Of a stretch of DNA of 64,000 bases, positions 1-13,729 are shown in pieces. Under the pieces are notes generated by a model. That model did no database searches and was not told where the DNA came from. It saw nothing but the letters and a program-made list of their open reading frames with translations. The first letter of the stretch is position 1, and each line of letters begins with the position of its first letter. A program made the position numbers and the translations under genes. Source of the stretch: Pycnopodia helianthoides (lineage: Eukaryota > Echinodermata > Asteroidea > Forcipulatida > Asteriidae); NCBI GenBank assembly GCA_032158295.1, contig CM063246.1, positions 20,040,135 through 20,104,134 on the forward strand. The letters are read 5' to 3'.

Positions 1-1145
1 GTTTATTGTACTTAACTTTATCGTTGATGACAACAGTTTATTTGGACTATTTTATAGAACTATTACTGATTGATATTTCAACTTTGTTTGAAGTGAAAGA
101 AGTGATGTAGTCATTCTAAAAGCATATAGCTCAATATGTATGCCTTCTCTAGGCCAGTTTTTTAACCTCCTAAATTACCTCAGTTAAAACTAGTAAAAAG
201 TGTTACAAGAAAGTGTTTAGCACTAAGTTTGTTTCTGCTGATGAACCTACTGATTTGAGCTAGAATACAGATGGCTGAATTGTTATGTTTCTACACTTCA
301 GATTTGATGGAGTGCTTCCATACATTTTTATAGGCTTTCCCAGGGCCTGCAAGAGTCTCAAATGCATACAACTGTTCCTTTAAAACATTTGTACCTCTTG
401 TACAAACTGACCAACTATGGCCTGCTCTTAGTGTAGCTTAAAATGCCTGATGTTAGGGTAATACTGTCTTTCAGGGCAGCTATGCCTGCTGTAATAAGGT
501 AGCTATAATCCCTAATGTTTTGTTTATAACAAATTTCATGTCTGTGGTTGCAGCTGCTCAGTGTATGTCAAAGGTTACTGTTGAAAATTCTACCCATACT
601 CGTCATCATGTTAAAGTTCTGATTTTGCTGAACTGATCATAGCTAGTGTATAAATACTGTAGGCTCCAATATATCTTTGTAAATGAAAGAACCAGATGAT
701 GGCACACTGTTTGTATGAAATATTTTACCAAGATGTACCAAGGTCAATAATGAAAATTTCTTCTATCAATCCGGACTGATACAACTATAAGCTTCATGTC
801 ATACATCAGTATTAAATCCCTGGAGCTACTGATATGCTGAACCTAATACAAATATAAAGGATGCATAATAGTTTCATGGAGCTAATATGAGTGTCACTGA
901 TGAACTAATGAGCAATATTAACTATCATCCAACATTGGTATCTACACTCCTATGATTATTATGTACAGCTCTTGGATTATTCCTTGCATCTACTTCACAA
1001 GGTAAAAGTACCTATCACTTGGTTTATAAGGCAATCTAAAAAAAGACTGTGCGTACAAAATGTCTAGACCTACATTTTTGTTATCCTAAATCCCAAGTAG
1101 CAAGGCCTTAGTCCTAGAGCTAGTTGTATGCATGGACATTGGAAA
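1..1145. other. No gene seen
   Basis: AT-rich sequence without a convincing frame, splice pair or repeat. Confidence 0.6.
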
Positions 1146-1784
1146 GGCTGTATACACCACTGGTTTAAAACAATAAGTAGTTACAGAGCCAGAATCCTAT
1201 GGGTAATGACATCCAAGTATTTGGCTTGAAATTACCACCTGTGAACTGACACTCACAATAGAGTATTAGTTAAAATATCCTTAAAGTTTCTTTTTATCTC
1301 TAGTTCTCTTCCAGCTCATCTATACAATTATTATTGTAATTACATGTTATTACTGTACTGATTTAAATCATTCTTCAACATTTGTTTATGTCTGTGGACT
1401 AAACATTTAAAGTATCACCCACAATATGAAGTGGAGCACAGGATCCAGTGATCAAGTTCAATGTTAAAACTGACTTGTATTTCAATCTTATTTGCTCATT
1501 GTTAGTGTCCAGTAGACTAGTTTACAATGATACTTTTACAGATTGGTGTCTACATTGATCTGGTTTTTATTAAGTTTAATGTATTCCTTGAGATGAAACA
1601 AAAGATGTACACCTGTTCTTATTGGTTCTAGTTTATAAGAATGCATGCTTTCCAATGATGTCTCAAGCTAAATTTTTTCTTTTGATTTTAACATAAATGT
1701 ATCTCTTCAATCTCTATCAACATTTGCGATATGGGTGCCTACTTTAGTTTACTACTTAACCAAAAACCAGTGGTGTATACAGCC
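1146..1784. mobile_element. 639-bp element with 21-bp perfect terminal inverted repeats
   Basis: 1146-1166 is the exact reverse complement of 1764-1784 (core CCAGTGGTGTATACAGCC). There is no coding capacity. Single ends of the same type (CCAGTGGTGTATAC) occur near 11590, and a shorter match near 23050. Confidence 0.65.
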
Positions 1785-2475
1785 CTAAATTACATGGAGC
1801 TTATTGATAGTCTTCAATCAAACACTAATGACCTATCACCAGTCATATTATGATAGCCAATATTAGTGCATTAAAGCACATGTGTCTCATACATACAAGA
1901 TGTATGTATTTATTCATGTACATACTTGACGTACAATATGCGTCATTTAGCACACAGGGACAATGAGATGTACTTGTTCTACATGTAGACCATAGATGCT
2001 CGTTCATGTGCAGTTTGCGCTCATATTAGTCATTGTATGTTCATTCAAAACAAAAACGAGAATTTTCCTTTCTTACTACTTTCCTAGCAGTACTTGAGGC
2101 AATACATGATGAATCTCATACATATCCATATTTGTTTCTTTATTCATGGCCATTTAGCCCAACAATCTCGAGAACAAAGTACATCAAAAGCCAACTATAC
2201 ATGCAACGCTTCACTTGCATCTACTTCCTGAGAGTGCCAGTTTTAACTTGCTATTACACAGATATTGCCAAGTTGTGAATGGTGATAGGTCAGTGTGAAT
2301 AGCCTCGTTCCCATGGTAATTGTTACATTGGGAGTAGTGATTGCTTTTACTGTTCAATCACTTTACCCAAATAAGGGCAGGCAGTGTGTTTTAAGGGTAA
2401 AAACACTAGATTAGTTTACTTGTAGTTGGTACAGTGTCTAAAATAAGGGAGCTAGAATAAACAACCAGCTAAAAC
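1785..2475. other. No gene seen; weak inverted pair
   Basis: TGACCTATCACCA (1829-1841) and its complement (2280-2292) form an inverted pair; the 81-codon frame at 2033 has no recognisable domain. Confidence 0.5.
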
Positions 2476-3690
2476 ACTTAGTTGTAAGTTGTTGATTGCT
2501 CAACGGGCTATTTGTAGGTTGTCAAGCAGGGTCTAGTTGTAGGTTTAACGTTACCCAACAGGGGCTAGTTGTCGGTCGTTGGTTGCCAACGGGGGCTAGT
2601 TGTAGGTTGTTGGTTGCCCAGGGGGGCTAGTTGTAGGTTGTTGGTTGCCCAATAGAGGCTAGTTGTAGGTTGTCAAGCAGGGACTAGTTGTAGGTTCTAG
2701 GTTACCCAAAAGGGACTAGTTGTAGGTTGTTGGTAACCCAACAGGGGCTAGTTGTAGGTTGTCAAGCAGGGACTAGTTGTAGGTTGGCCAATGGGGCTAG
2801 TTTTGTAGGATGTTGATTGCCAATAGGGGCTAATTGTAGGTTGATGGTTGCCCAATAGGGGCAAGTTGTAGGCTGTTGGTTGCCCAATAGGGGCAAGTTG
2901 TAGGTTGATGGTTGCCCAATAGGCTTTGTATATGTTGCCAAAGAGGGGCTGGTGGTAGGTTGTTGGGTGTGCACAGCAGGGACTAGTTGTAGTTATTTGT
3001 TGCCCAGCAGGGGCTAGTTGTTGGTTCTAGGTTATCCAACATGGGCTGGTTGTTGTAGTATATTGGTTGCCCAACAGGGAGAGTTGTAGGTTGTTGGTTG
3101 CCCAACAAGGGCAAGTTGTAGGTTGTTGGTTGCCCAACAGGGGCTATTTGTAGGTTGTTGGTTGCCCAACAAGGGCAAGTTGTAGGTTGTTGGTTGCCCA
3201 ACAAGGGCAAGTTGTAGGTTGTTGGTTGCCAAATAGGGGCAAGTTGTAGGTTGTTGGTTGCCCAATAGGGGCAAGTTGTAGGTGATGGTTGCCCAATAGG
3301 CTATGTATATGTTGCAAAGAGGGGCTGGTGGTAGGCTGTTGGGTGTGCACAGCAGGGATTAGTTGTAGTTATTTGTTGCCCAGCAGGGGCTAGTTGTTGG
3401 TTCTAGGTTATCCAACATGGGCTGGTTGTTGTAGTATATTGGTTGCCCAACAGGGGAGAGTTGTAGGTTGTTGGTTGCCCAACAAGGGCTGGTTGCTGTA
3501 GTATATTGGTTGCCCAGCAGGGGCTAGTTGTAGGTTGTTGGTTGCCCAACAGGGGCTGGTTGCTGTAGTATATTGGTTGCCCAACAGGGGAGAGTTGTAG
3601 GTTGTTGGTTGCCCAACAAGGGCTAGTTCTAAGTTGTCAGTGCCCAGTAGGGCTAGTTGCAGGTTCTGGGTTGCCAACAAGATTGGGGGT
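2476..3690. repeat. 32-bp minisatellite with higher-order structure
   Basis: Unit TTGTAGGTTGTTGGTTGCCC plus AACAAGGGCAAG (32 bp), degenerate at the edges. A higher-order block of 376 bp recurs (GTGTGCACAGCAGGGA near 2970 and 3346). Several minus-strand frames over it are repeats in translation, not genes. Confidence 0.9.
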
Positions 3691-4320
3691 ACGGGGGGGA
3701 AGGAAATCAGAAGTTCCTTATTGTGGCCACTTTGTCACCTATACATCCATTTGCCCATATTGGGTCTGGTGGTGGATGTAGTGTGTGGATCAATAGGGGC
3801 TGGTGGTAACCACTGTCTATATATCAATTTGCCCTGTATTGGCTTTATTGGTGGATGTTACTGGTACATGTATATCACTTCACCCAACAAGGGACAGTAA
3901 GGGCAACTTTGTCAATGTGTACATCAGTTCGCCCAACAGGGGGCGGGGGGGGGGGGGGGGGGGGGGGGGGGGAAGGGGGCGGAGTTGTAGGTGAATGAAG
4001 GAGGGAAACAACGGGGACTAACGGTTAGGGGGGGGGGGTAATTATGGGTGTACCCATAGTTTGTGTCTAATAAATTACCATGTTTCCCAAAAGGGTTGAG
4101 GTGTGGCATTTCTAATTCACTTTGCCTATAGCAGGTACTGGTGATAGTAGTGTGTAAATCAACTGATTTGTGCTCAATTGGGGCTGTTCGTGGGTTTGTA
4201 GAGGGCAAAGAAACTTAAATCACATTTCCTACTGGGCTGTAGTGGATATTTAAGTGTCTAGTATGTATGTCAACTTGTCTATTTGGACTGGTTGTTGGGA
4301 ACGAGGCGGGCAATACCAAG
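3691..4320. repeat. Degenerate end of the minisatellite with a 28-G run
   Basis: Looser GGGGCTGGTGGT/GCCCAACA-like units continue to about 4320. An uninterrupted run of 28 G lies at 3945-3972, followed by further G5-G10 blocks. Confidence 0.7.
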
Positions 4321-7300
4321 CAAGGTTGAGTTAGACATTGTCCTGAAAGTTCTTCACATTATCTCAAGTGCCGTTTATACAAAGTCGAATACATTGTGCT
4401 TTACTGACAATTGTGATCTAACTAATAAGCACAATGTTTTCTGATATTTATTTTTTATCCTAAGGACTTGGTTTCCATAGACTGGTTGTGATCAGCTTAT
4501 CCTGGGTTTCTGGTCATTCAGTACATCACATTACTATTTTCTTCTACATTGCAAGTGCCCACTGGAAGGCAACAACTTACATATGATTGCTACTAAGACA
4601 GTTGGGAGAACTGTTCACCAGCTCTAGAGCCACGAGTGAAGTCACTTTGATCATCACATCATGATGGAGGTAGGTGGATATTTTTCCCCTGCATACTCAA
4701 AGGTTACCAAAACTTTAGCTTAACAACCTACTGCATTATTCTATCCCATTGTGTACACATGGAAAGGTCGGCTTATTTGCATTCAAATGTGAAGAACTTT
4801 CAGGACTGTAATGATACAAGGTACAACCCTACTATCAATTTAAGGGCTAACCAGGCTTGGGGTCATGTCAGAAAGTTTAATAATACCAACAAGGTTGGTA
4901 ATAAACACTTCCAAAAATGATTGGATGACTGCATTTCTTTGTTTTTGTCAATCACGTAAAGTAAGTGTGCACTTTTTATAAAAAGCTATTCAATAGTTGT
5001 ATTTTTGGTTCTGACTTGTAAACACTGATACTTAAACATGAGTCACCTGAATACCCCAAGCCTGAATTATAAGTTAAATGTTGCTTATAATAAGCAAAAT
5101 TCAATCAAGGCATTGACCATTCAAATAAAGAAACCTCTATATGGGGTATTTCTGTTGCACTTTAAGGACATCACAGTGTCTTCACATGTACATCAATGTA
5201 CAGGTTTACTGGATGTTAAGATATTGACACTTAATGCTTTGGACATAAAGCCTTGTAATACATTGCTTCCTTTATTTGGTGAACTTTGTCATAGTTCTCT
5301 TGGTAGGTCTGACAGTAGCTACTTGTCTAGATTAAGTCCCTCTCTACCCAGGATATGGGTATCATTGAGGGTAGTCTCTGCATGACTAAAATCTGCTACT
5401 GTAATGTAACTCTACTCAGTAAGGGTATATGGGCGGACTGTGCTTGCATTATTTGTGTAACCCATTAATGAGGGCATCCGATGAGGCTTTGCCTGCTTGA
5501 TGATAGCTTCACTGTACCCAAAAGGGTTATTACAGGGATGTCACATCATGTATCATCATCAGCAATGGATTGGCTTGAATATATTTACCATGCTGCGTGT
5601 CCATTTTCTGCAACAATATGTTACTTAATCAAATGACCTGTGGCCATCTTGGTTTGTTGAGTGGTCACTGCAACGACTAAGTTCAGGGAATTCGACAGCA
5701 ACTGTCATGTTTCTTCTTGAGGAGAACTTCCCCATTCAAAGTAAAGATCATTGTTTAGAACTGAAATTTCTGTAGATATCTTTGCAGGCACAGAGTAAAA
5801 TAGTGTTTCTCATGTCTATGGAAACACACAGTCTGAAGATAATCTGTCTCCATTTCAAACCCTAAGACCTTGGTCAATGCCTTGATTGATATTCAACCCT
5901 AACATGCTTGGTATTGCCTTTGATTGAAGACTAACAGTACATGGCTAAGGATGTATAGTTACAGTACATGAATTCTAACTTCAATTAAAGTTACCATGGA
6001 CCTATCTAACAGGACTGGGCCCCCCGTGTCTAACACCACAGTTTCTGTCAATACTGAGGGACCCACCACATCGTCCCATGTGCAGCCCTAGTATAGTATA
6101 GCTCTACTTTTGCACACCAGGCCATCCTTCTACAACAGTTTAAAGAGTTTGGCACCCCAATGTTTTCCCAGTGTCGGAATCAGTTCTGCAGTTTGGCAGT
6201 GAACTTCCATGTTTTCACAGTTGGGACAGGAACTACCATGATTTCACAGTTTGGACAGGAACTACCATGATTATACATGTAGATCTGGCACAAAACTTCT
6301 CCAGTTTTGGAAAGTACTTAAGTATTTTTTCTTTAAAATACTTTTTTTCTGAAACTAAATTTCAGCTCAGAACTGACGGCTTAGGAGTTACAAGTTAAAA
6401 TAGTCTACTATGCCATTGGAAATGGATCCTTATCCAAGGTAAGCCACTTTGATTTTTTGAACATTCAAGTCTATGAGAATCACATTGAGGCTCAAGTCTC
6501 AGACAGACAGTTGCCTTTCTCAATCTGTGAATATTGCCATGGTGATTACTAACAATACATTTTTTGTATTTTTAGTAGTGCAATAACAATGCAGAATAGA
6601 ATTGAACTATTTTAAGTTCTCCATATTTATTTTCCCCCCTTGAAATAGTGAAATAGATTTAAGAACTACATGTAGTGCAGTTCGGTTTTTGTTTTTGTTG
6701 CATTTTCAAACATCTTGTATCAACAGGGCTTTTTCTGTTGAAATTAATTGGTTTGTTTCATATCAATATATGAGGAGTATTCCGTTGGATTTTAAGATTT
6801 TTTTAAAACATCATTTGGACATTTTTTTTCACAGAACCTAGATTTGTCTCTTCAGTAAGAGATAGTTTGAACAAACTTGAGTTTGTTGCTGTGTTTAAAC
6901 ATCAGTTTAGATGTTACTCACTTTCATTGAGTTTGGTTTTGCCTCTTTGCGGTAGGATTTACTTTTAAACAAACTGCATTTTGGCAGATTGTTTATTTTT
7001 CATTTAATAGTAAGATTTCTAGCAATTGGGTAGTGCATAATTTTTTTTTAAGAAGTAGCATTTTCTAAGTGCTATTGGTGAAATGGCAACCTTTTCAGTC
7101 CTAATTTGAGAATACTTTGGCATCATGTTTGCCTAATACTTAAAGTTGTTTGTTCTTCATTTTGCTAGGAAGACTAAATGATTTTTTTTTTGACAAAAAA
7201 TGTTCAGAAATTTGCTTATTCATTTTCTACTTCATTTACTAATATCTAATTTATTTGTTTAGAGAATAAAATAATGGTTTTTATTCTGAGGATTTTCAGA

Positions 7301-7963
7301 TTTTTTTTTGAAAATTTAACGCACTGTGGTAAAGATATGTATCCGTTTGTTTCTGTTTAAAATTTGTTTACTTCATTAATTTGAAATGCCGTTGTTCACT
7401 GTTTTTGCTGATGAACTTGAACAAATTAATTTTTGCTTCCTCATAGATTGACTTTTGCTCGTTTTATACATTTTTCCTTGAATTTACTAAACTTGATTTT
7501 TGGAACACAAAGCAGAGAGTGGTTTAGCTAGTGATCGTTGAACAAATGTTTGGCTGGCTTAGACATTGTGACCAAAATTCCTTTCTATGGCAAACATCTA
7601 AGAAATACTTTACAAAAGCGTACATTTGCAGATATTCCATTCTCACGGGTCAAAACACCATGAAGCAATCATTACTCCTGAAATGTACAGTTCAGAGTAG
7701 ACTTGAAGGCATTTCTTCCATGTGCAATCCCCGGAGTGGAAGATGGATACATCCTCCTCTGTGGAAAGAAAACTGGTTATCATAGTTCAAAGGACCCTTA
7801 CCATGTTGTAGCCAACTGCGGGTCTTTGATTCATTCAGACTGCCAAGAATTGGGAAGGTTGACACAACACAAACAGCCAAACACCTGCAAACGCAGACAG
7901 AGGACAACTCACTGACTAGCCTGTTGACACCTGCGGGCGGGGAACACTCTGCAAGCTCCGGAT
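4321..7963. other. No gene seen
   Basis: Scattered frames up to 115 codons (5038-5385) show no domain, signal peptide or exon pattern. T-rich stretches dominate 6.6-7.5 kb. Confidence 0.5.
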
Positions 7964-8520
7964 GGCTTGCATGCACCGAGGTGCCATTTCAAAAGGGAGG
8001 GGAAACATTCTTATTTTCTGTTGGTAAAATACAATAATAAGTTTCTATTAGTAACAAAACTGTGCACATGTGTACATAATGATTTTGTAATGAAAAGGAA
8101 GATCCAGAAATCAGATTTCAGCTTTTGGAGACAATTTGTCTATGCTGCTAAAAATGTTAAATGTGGTATACAAGATTGGCTAATGTACTTCAGAAATAAA
8201 TTGAGGTTTTGTCTCGTAGGCCTATCAGTTTAGTAAACACTTGGCCCAATACATGTCAATGTATATCAAGTACATTAGAGAAATGTACAATTTGTAAAAA
8301 TGCTAATTTCTTATACAATGGCTTGCATGCATCAGGATGCCATTTTGAAACTTTTTGGTCAAACACAAAAACTACAAAAGTTCTAGTAGTAACATCATTT
8401 TTGACTTTAAAAAAAATATGGAAAAAACAAATACACTGTTACAAATTTTGAAATGTAAAAGGAAGATCCAGAATTAAGAATTCAGCTTTTGAAGACAATT
8501 TTTCTATGCTGCTAAAAAAA
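7964..8520. repeat. Direct duplication of a 200-bp noncoding block, 356 bp apart
   Basis: 7964-8163 and 8320-8520 share GGCTTGCATGCA, GGAAGATCCAGAA and TCTATGCTGCTAAAAA in the same order. Confidence 0.7.
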
Positions 8521-8804
8521 TCCAGTGATATTTTTGTTGCAAGGATGCCTTATTAAGAATGCTCTTTAAACGTAACAAAAAAGTGGGGGGGGGGAAATGG
8601 AAAACAAGCACATCAGCTGTTCCAGCTAATGTATTGCTACTGTAGATATGATGCACTGTAAATGTTTGACTTTTTGTGTCTATGTTTAAAGTTCAGAAGT
8701 ACATTTATGACCAATCTTGTATCCAACTACCAACAGACAATATGGACTCGCCCTCCACTCTCTTACTAACTAATTAAATTAACTTACAATGTTTAAAAAT
8801 AGAC

Positions 8805-9073
8805 CAGCCTCTCACAAAAAGTTTGGAAATTTTTTGATTTCACCATGAAAATTTTAATAAGTTTAACACCACAATTCTAAAAGGTGAACCCATTGGACGT
8901 ACAGTCGTCCTTGCTTATTGGTTTGAATAGAGCATCTGAATACTCTTACTACAAAAATGACTTTATAAAGTGTCTTAAGAACAATTTGTTATCTCCAGTG
9001 GTACACTTTTACTTGGTATTGCTTTTTGTTTTCAGTTTTGTTTTGTGAAAGTTCAGGTTTTTGTGAGAGGCTG
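8805..9073. mobile_element. 269-bp MITE-like element
   Basis: 16-bp perfect terminal inverted repeats CAGCCTCTCACAAAAA (8805-8820) and its complement (9058-9073). No target duplication is clear. Confidence 0.55.
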
Positions 9074-9644
9074 CAATTACTTTTACTTATTACACTCTGT
9101 TCATGCATGAATTCCTATGTGCTACATTGACTTAGATACACTTGGTTTTAAAGTCAAATCCAACAAGATTATTTAAACTTAACTCCTGCACTATCCTATT
9201 GTAGGCCTTTCAAGGTACAAATACTAACATTGGTTGAACTCTTGTGAAATACTACACTGAACTTGAAATACTTTATTTTCACATGAATTGTCTACTCATT
9301 AAGTAAGATTTGATTCCTTGCGTGGTACATGAAGTAAGAAGTGAGTAGATTTTTGGATATCATTCGTATGAATTCAATTTCTATCAGGAAAAGTGTTGGT
9401 TGTGAGAAGAACCAGAGTTGAGATCGAGTATAGAGTCTTGACATTTCTAAAAGAGCACTCTGCTCATCTTCCTCACATTGTTCATTGTTCTTAGTCATAG
9501 ATTTAGACAACTTTGAAACTTTACTTGTCAATAAACATTGACCTAGTGTCACTTGATGTTTCTTGTTTGTGTTAAAAAACACATTCGATGCTAAAGAGAG
9601 TTGAGAGTAAAAAAAAACTTGTATACACCATTTTCCCTAATGGT

Positions 9645-10350
9645 TTTAGTGAGAGGCTATTTTAGTACTCTTGGTGGTTTATGGGAGAAACAGTTGACAA
9701 TCTGTTTAGAAATACCTTTTTTGTTTTAGTCCAATCTCATTTAGCACTCCTGGTGTTCATTGTTCTTAGTCTTAGATTTAAAGTTTGCATGTCAATAAAG
9801 TTGACTTATTGTCACTTATAGCTTTGTGTTTGTGTTAAAAAAAAACACTAGATGTTTTATAGGGAGAGCTGACAAAGTATTTATGAACACCATTTTCCCT
9901 AGTCCAACACTTTTAGTTCACTTATTTTGTTTTAGTGCGAGGGTTATTAGTACTCCTGATGGTTTATGGGAGAAGCTATTGATAACCTGTTTAAGAAATA
10001 GCTTTTGATTTAGTCCTATCTCATTTAGCACTCTTAGTGGTTTAAGGAGAAACTGTTGACAACCTTTTTAAAATACAATTTGTTCTGTTTTAGCCCTATC
10101 CCAATCAGTACTATTGGTGGTTTATGGGAGAAGCTGTTGACGACCTGTTTAAGATAACTTTGGTTTTAGTCCTATCTAATTTAACACTCTTGGTGGTTCA
10201 AGGAGAAACGGCTGACAACCTATTTTGTATTAACCTTTGGATTGTTGTCCTACATGTATTCCTTTTAGTGCTCTTGTTGGGTTTTAGGGCAATGCTACAT
10301 GTAATTACAAAACATTTAGAAAAACTACTCGTTTAAATCGTATCTCTTTT
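9645..10350. repeat. Degenerate 78-bp tandem repeat
   Basis: Units with CACTCTTGGTGGTTTATGGG, AGAAGCTGTTGACAACCTGTTTA and TTTAGTCCTATCTCATTTAG start near 9668, 9951, 10029, 10110 and 10186. An earlier block (9470-9595) is also echoed at 9757-9850. Confidence 0.75.
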
Positions 10351-10510
10351 AGTACAAAATTTGTTTTTAGGAACAGAATGTTTAAAAATGAAGTAGTTAC
10401 CATTTCTCCTAGTTCAAGCCCTTTTACTGCACTAATCCTGTATATGTTCATGCATGAACAGATGACTATACCTTATGCTACGTGTTTACTTTAATACTTA
10501 TTTGGCAAAG

Positions 10511-11054
10511 ATATCGTCACTGTTTTCACAAACAGACAATTTAGCCCCTACAGCCAAACTTCCATAATTGGAGAAAACTTATTTTTTAAGTTTTTGAAAC
10601 CATTGGTTTTGAAACGGTTTGTCATTTTACCTTTGCTATTTAACAAAACATGAGATTGGAGATTTAAAATTTTGCAAATACGTTTTTGTTGTCAGAACTT
10701 ATTTGTCTATTGAGTTACAAATTTGGCAGTTTGAGAAAACTGTAAACTTGTCACACAAGTCACACAGATTATCTCTTCCTGAAAATTCAAAAGCCAGAGC
10801 ACTCAGTTATTGGCACTGTGTGATACTTCAAAATAAGATATATGCAAGTCGAAGAGTGTCTGTTTGTGAAAATGCAAAAAATATATATGTTGTGTTTTTT
10901 ATTGGTGTGCCAATTTGTATAATTATGAAACTAAGAAGTTTTATGACTTAAAAGCTTGATGAAAATGTTGATGTCAATGAAATTATCAAACATCTACCAA
11001 CAGATTCTAAATTGGACTTTTTAAAGATATTTTCCTTGAAAACAGTGACGATAT
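10511..11054. mobile_element. 544-bp element with 18-bp perfect terminal inverted repeats
   Basis: ATATCGTCACTGTTTTCA at 10511-10528 and its complement at 11037-11054. A frame of 110 codons inside (10619-10951) has no recognisable domain and is probably chance. Confidence 0.6.
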
Positions 11055-13497
11055 TTAAACTGAATAATAGAAGTATTTTTACTTCTGAACCCTGACATTG
11101 CTTCATTGATTTTGAGATACTATACAAACGGTGTGGTCCTTGTATGTTGCTCCCATTGAGGTTCCAAAGAGTAGTGTCAATGTGGGTTCAGAAATGTCTG
11201 TAGCCTTGCAAACACTAATGTCTTTACAGAACTGATGTATCCTTCTCATCTCATTTGTATCTCAAGTGTTCAAAGAGTCTTCAGAAAAAATGTCTCCAAT
11301 CCAGGCTTTGTGATGCAGCATTAGATAACTCTAGAGCTGCATCTCAAAGCCAACAGTGAGTTTGGGTTTATTCATGTCCAAAATGTTCACAGAGTCTGTG
11401 CTGCAATGTCAGTCTGCTCCAGCTTGGCGTAGATTCTTGCACAATGGGCTGATGATTTACACTGTTCAGAAAATCCTTGTAGAATTGATGTAAATCTCCT
11501 CAAGCAGCGCATCCTGAAAATCTTCCTTCCCAGTTTAATACTTGATTCTGCAAATAATACACAAGGAAACACATTAACTATTAATAGATTTGACCAGTGG
11601 TGTATACCTTAGGAATAATATACAAGCATGTACCTGTAATCTATCTGTATCAGCGTAACAACAAGTGCATTAAGGTCTGAAATGTATTTTGAAAGGGCCA
11701 ATGTATGTGAGGAAAGGACAGTTTCATTTTGAAAATCAAAACATATTTTAAAAGGCAACCAAGGGCAATAAAATCTAAAATCTTTTGTGGTTTTCATGTA
11801 ATATCAGACTCTTTGCTTACTTGTTATTGTGAATAAATAAGAATGTAATCGTTAAACTTTTCCATATTGTATTTTTGCTGAAGTGCATTTGCAAGGTCAT
11901 ATTCAGTTGGCTGATTTCAATTAAAATTAATTTGTTTTTTCTTTAAACAATATTTGTAGGTATTGGTTTTTGAGCCTGTAGATCACGTGCAACATGTGCA
12001 CACGTAGGTCATAAATCAACAATTAGAATGGTTTTTTTGGATTTCTCTCGGATTTGAGTCTTTTTTCTTCGAAATAACATATCACTCTCATTGATATTTC
12101 CAAAGATATAAAACTATGTGCAGTTTCTCAACTTTTATCAGTAAATTTACTTGTTCCAATGTTTTGTCAATGTGAATGTAACCTTTCTTACCATTATTGA
12201 CAGGTGCATTTGAATCAGGAGCCCAGGACCTGAAGACTTGCAGGAGGTAACACCATGTAGAGAAACTGAGATTAAAGACAAGGTAAACAGGTTTTCATTA
12301 ACATATTCAACTAATGATGTTGTGCTGAGGAGGGGCTGCTAGCACTAGCATTAATATTGTAGTGTAATATTGTAATATATATAGTGTCCTGGTTGGATCA
12401 AGTTCAAAGGTTGTAAAGCCACATGTACGGTACATCATCCAATTTGAGAACAGTGCATATGGTTGCATTAGTGCAACGTCACATCTTGATTGTGCAACAA
12501 TTAAGATAGATCATTATGTCAGTGCAACGTCATATCTTGATTGTGTAGTATGAAAACATCTTCTAAAAAGTAAGAGATGTTTGCAACTTACCACTATTGT
12601 GCTACAAGTGTCTGCATCTTAGAGGCGTTGAACCACATCAGGGAGGGTTGTGCCAATTGGCCAATGTTTAGACTGTGGACCCTCATGTAAAGTCTATCGA
12701 AGGAAGATAAAATAAAAAGATATTTGTAATAATAGTCTTTGAATGCTGTAGCACAGGGGCTGCATGTAGGATTGACTGATCCAAACAACTAGGCATGATG
12801 ATCTTTGGCTGTTCTGTCAGTGGACTGTGGTTTGCAAAGATTACAATGGTTCTGGTTCATACCAATCATACAATAACTTACCAGTGAAATCCTCGGCACA
12901 TCAGGTCACGTTGGAGACACATCAAAACAGAAAACTGACTTTGATTCTTTGCAGCTGTTGCATACAGTAGTTGAGATCATCCAATGAAATAGCAATCAGA
13001 TTTCTGGCTGAAGGTTCGTTGTTTAGTGGATGGGTTTTCTACATCTGTCCTAAACATAACAAAGTGTTGTAATATAAGCTGCTTGCTAAAAAAGGTGAAC
13101 TCTCATTTTGGCTGATACTTAGCATTACTAGAAAGCTTAGATCGAAATGTATATGTTACAAACTGTTTGAATGCGTTAGGACACAATGCATCAATGCATC
13201 TTGTGGTTGCACAGACAGACTAGTATCAGAATGCTTGGTACATCTAATCAAAAAAAAAAAGTAATGAATCATTTAATATGTGTTGGACTAATGTTAAGGA
13301 AACAAACTAAGTTCTCTATATCTTTAATTTCATGACAACCTTAAAGGCAAAGGCTTGTTACTGCCCTGCTTTGGCATTGGTGCTCTTTTAAAAGTATTCC
13401 TTTAGACTCAATATTTTTTTGTAGAAAGCAGGTTAAATATAGGCCCAACTGGACACCATGCAAAAGTAGCTGGCACATCAGCATTTAGCATTTTATT
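11055..13497. other. No gene seen; one short direct repeat
   Basis: AGTGCAACGTCA-ATCTTGATTGTG occurs at about 12470 and 12522. Nothing else is recognised. Confidence 0.5.
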
Positions 13498-13729
13498 AGC
13501 TGTTTCGCGCATGCGTAGCGCGCAGCGAAACAGCTCTTGTTTTCGTTAAAGTTTTTTGTTAGCTGTTTCGTGCAGCGTAGCGCGCAGCGAAACAGCTCTT
13601 GTTTTTGTTGAGTTTTTGTATTATTGTTTTTAGCTGTTTCGTAGCGCAGCGCAGCGAAACAGCTCTTGTTTTTGTTAAAGTTTTTTTATTATTTTTAGCT
13701 GTTTCGTAGCGCAGCGCAGCGAAACAGCT
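13498..13729. repeat. CGAAACAGCT hairpin minisatellite (4 copies) at the array start
   Basis: Four units beginning AGCTGTTTCG and ending CGAAACAGCTCTTG (13498, 13561, 13632, 13697), spaced 63-71 bp, each a stem of 10-15 bp with a GC-rich loop and a T-rich spacer. Confidence 0.85.

Noticed and set aside
2762..3680. Several minus-strand frames of 68-90 codons with NQQPTT repeats
   Set aside because: They are translations of the 32-bp minisatellite in different frames.
5038..5385. 115-codon plus-strand frame
   Set aside because: No domain, signal peptide or flanking splice sites; such a length is expected by chance in 64 kb.
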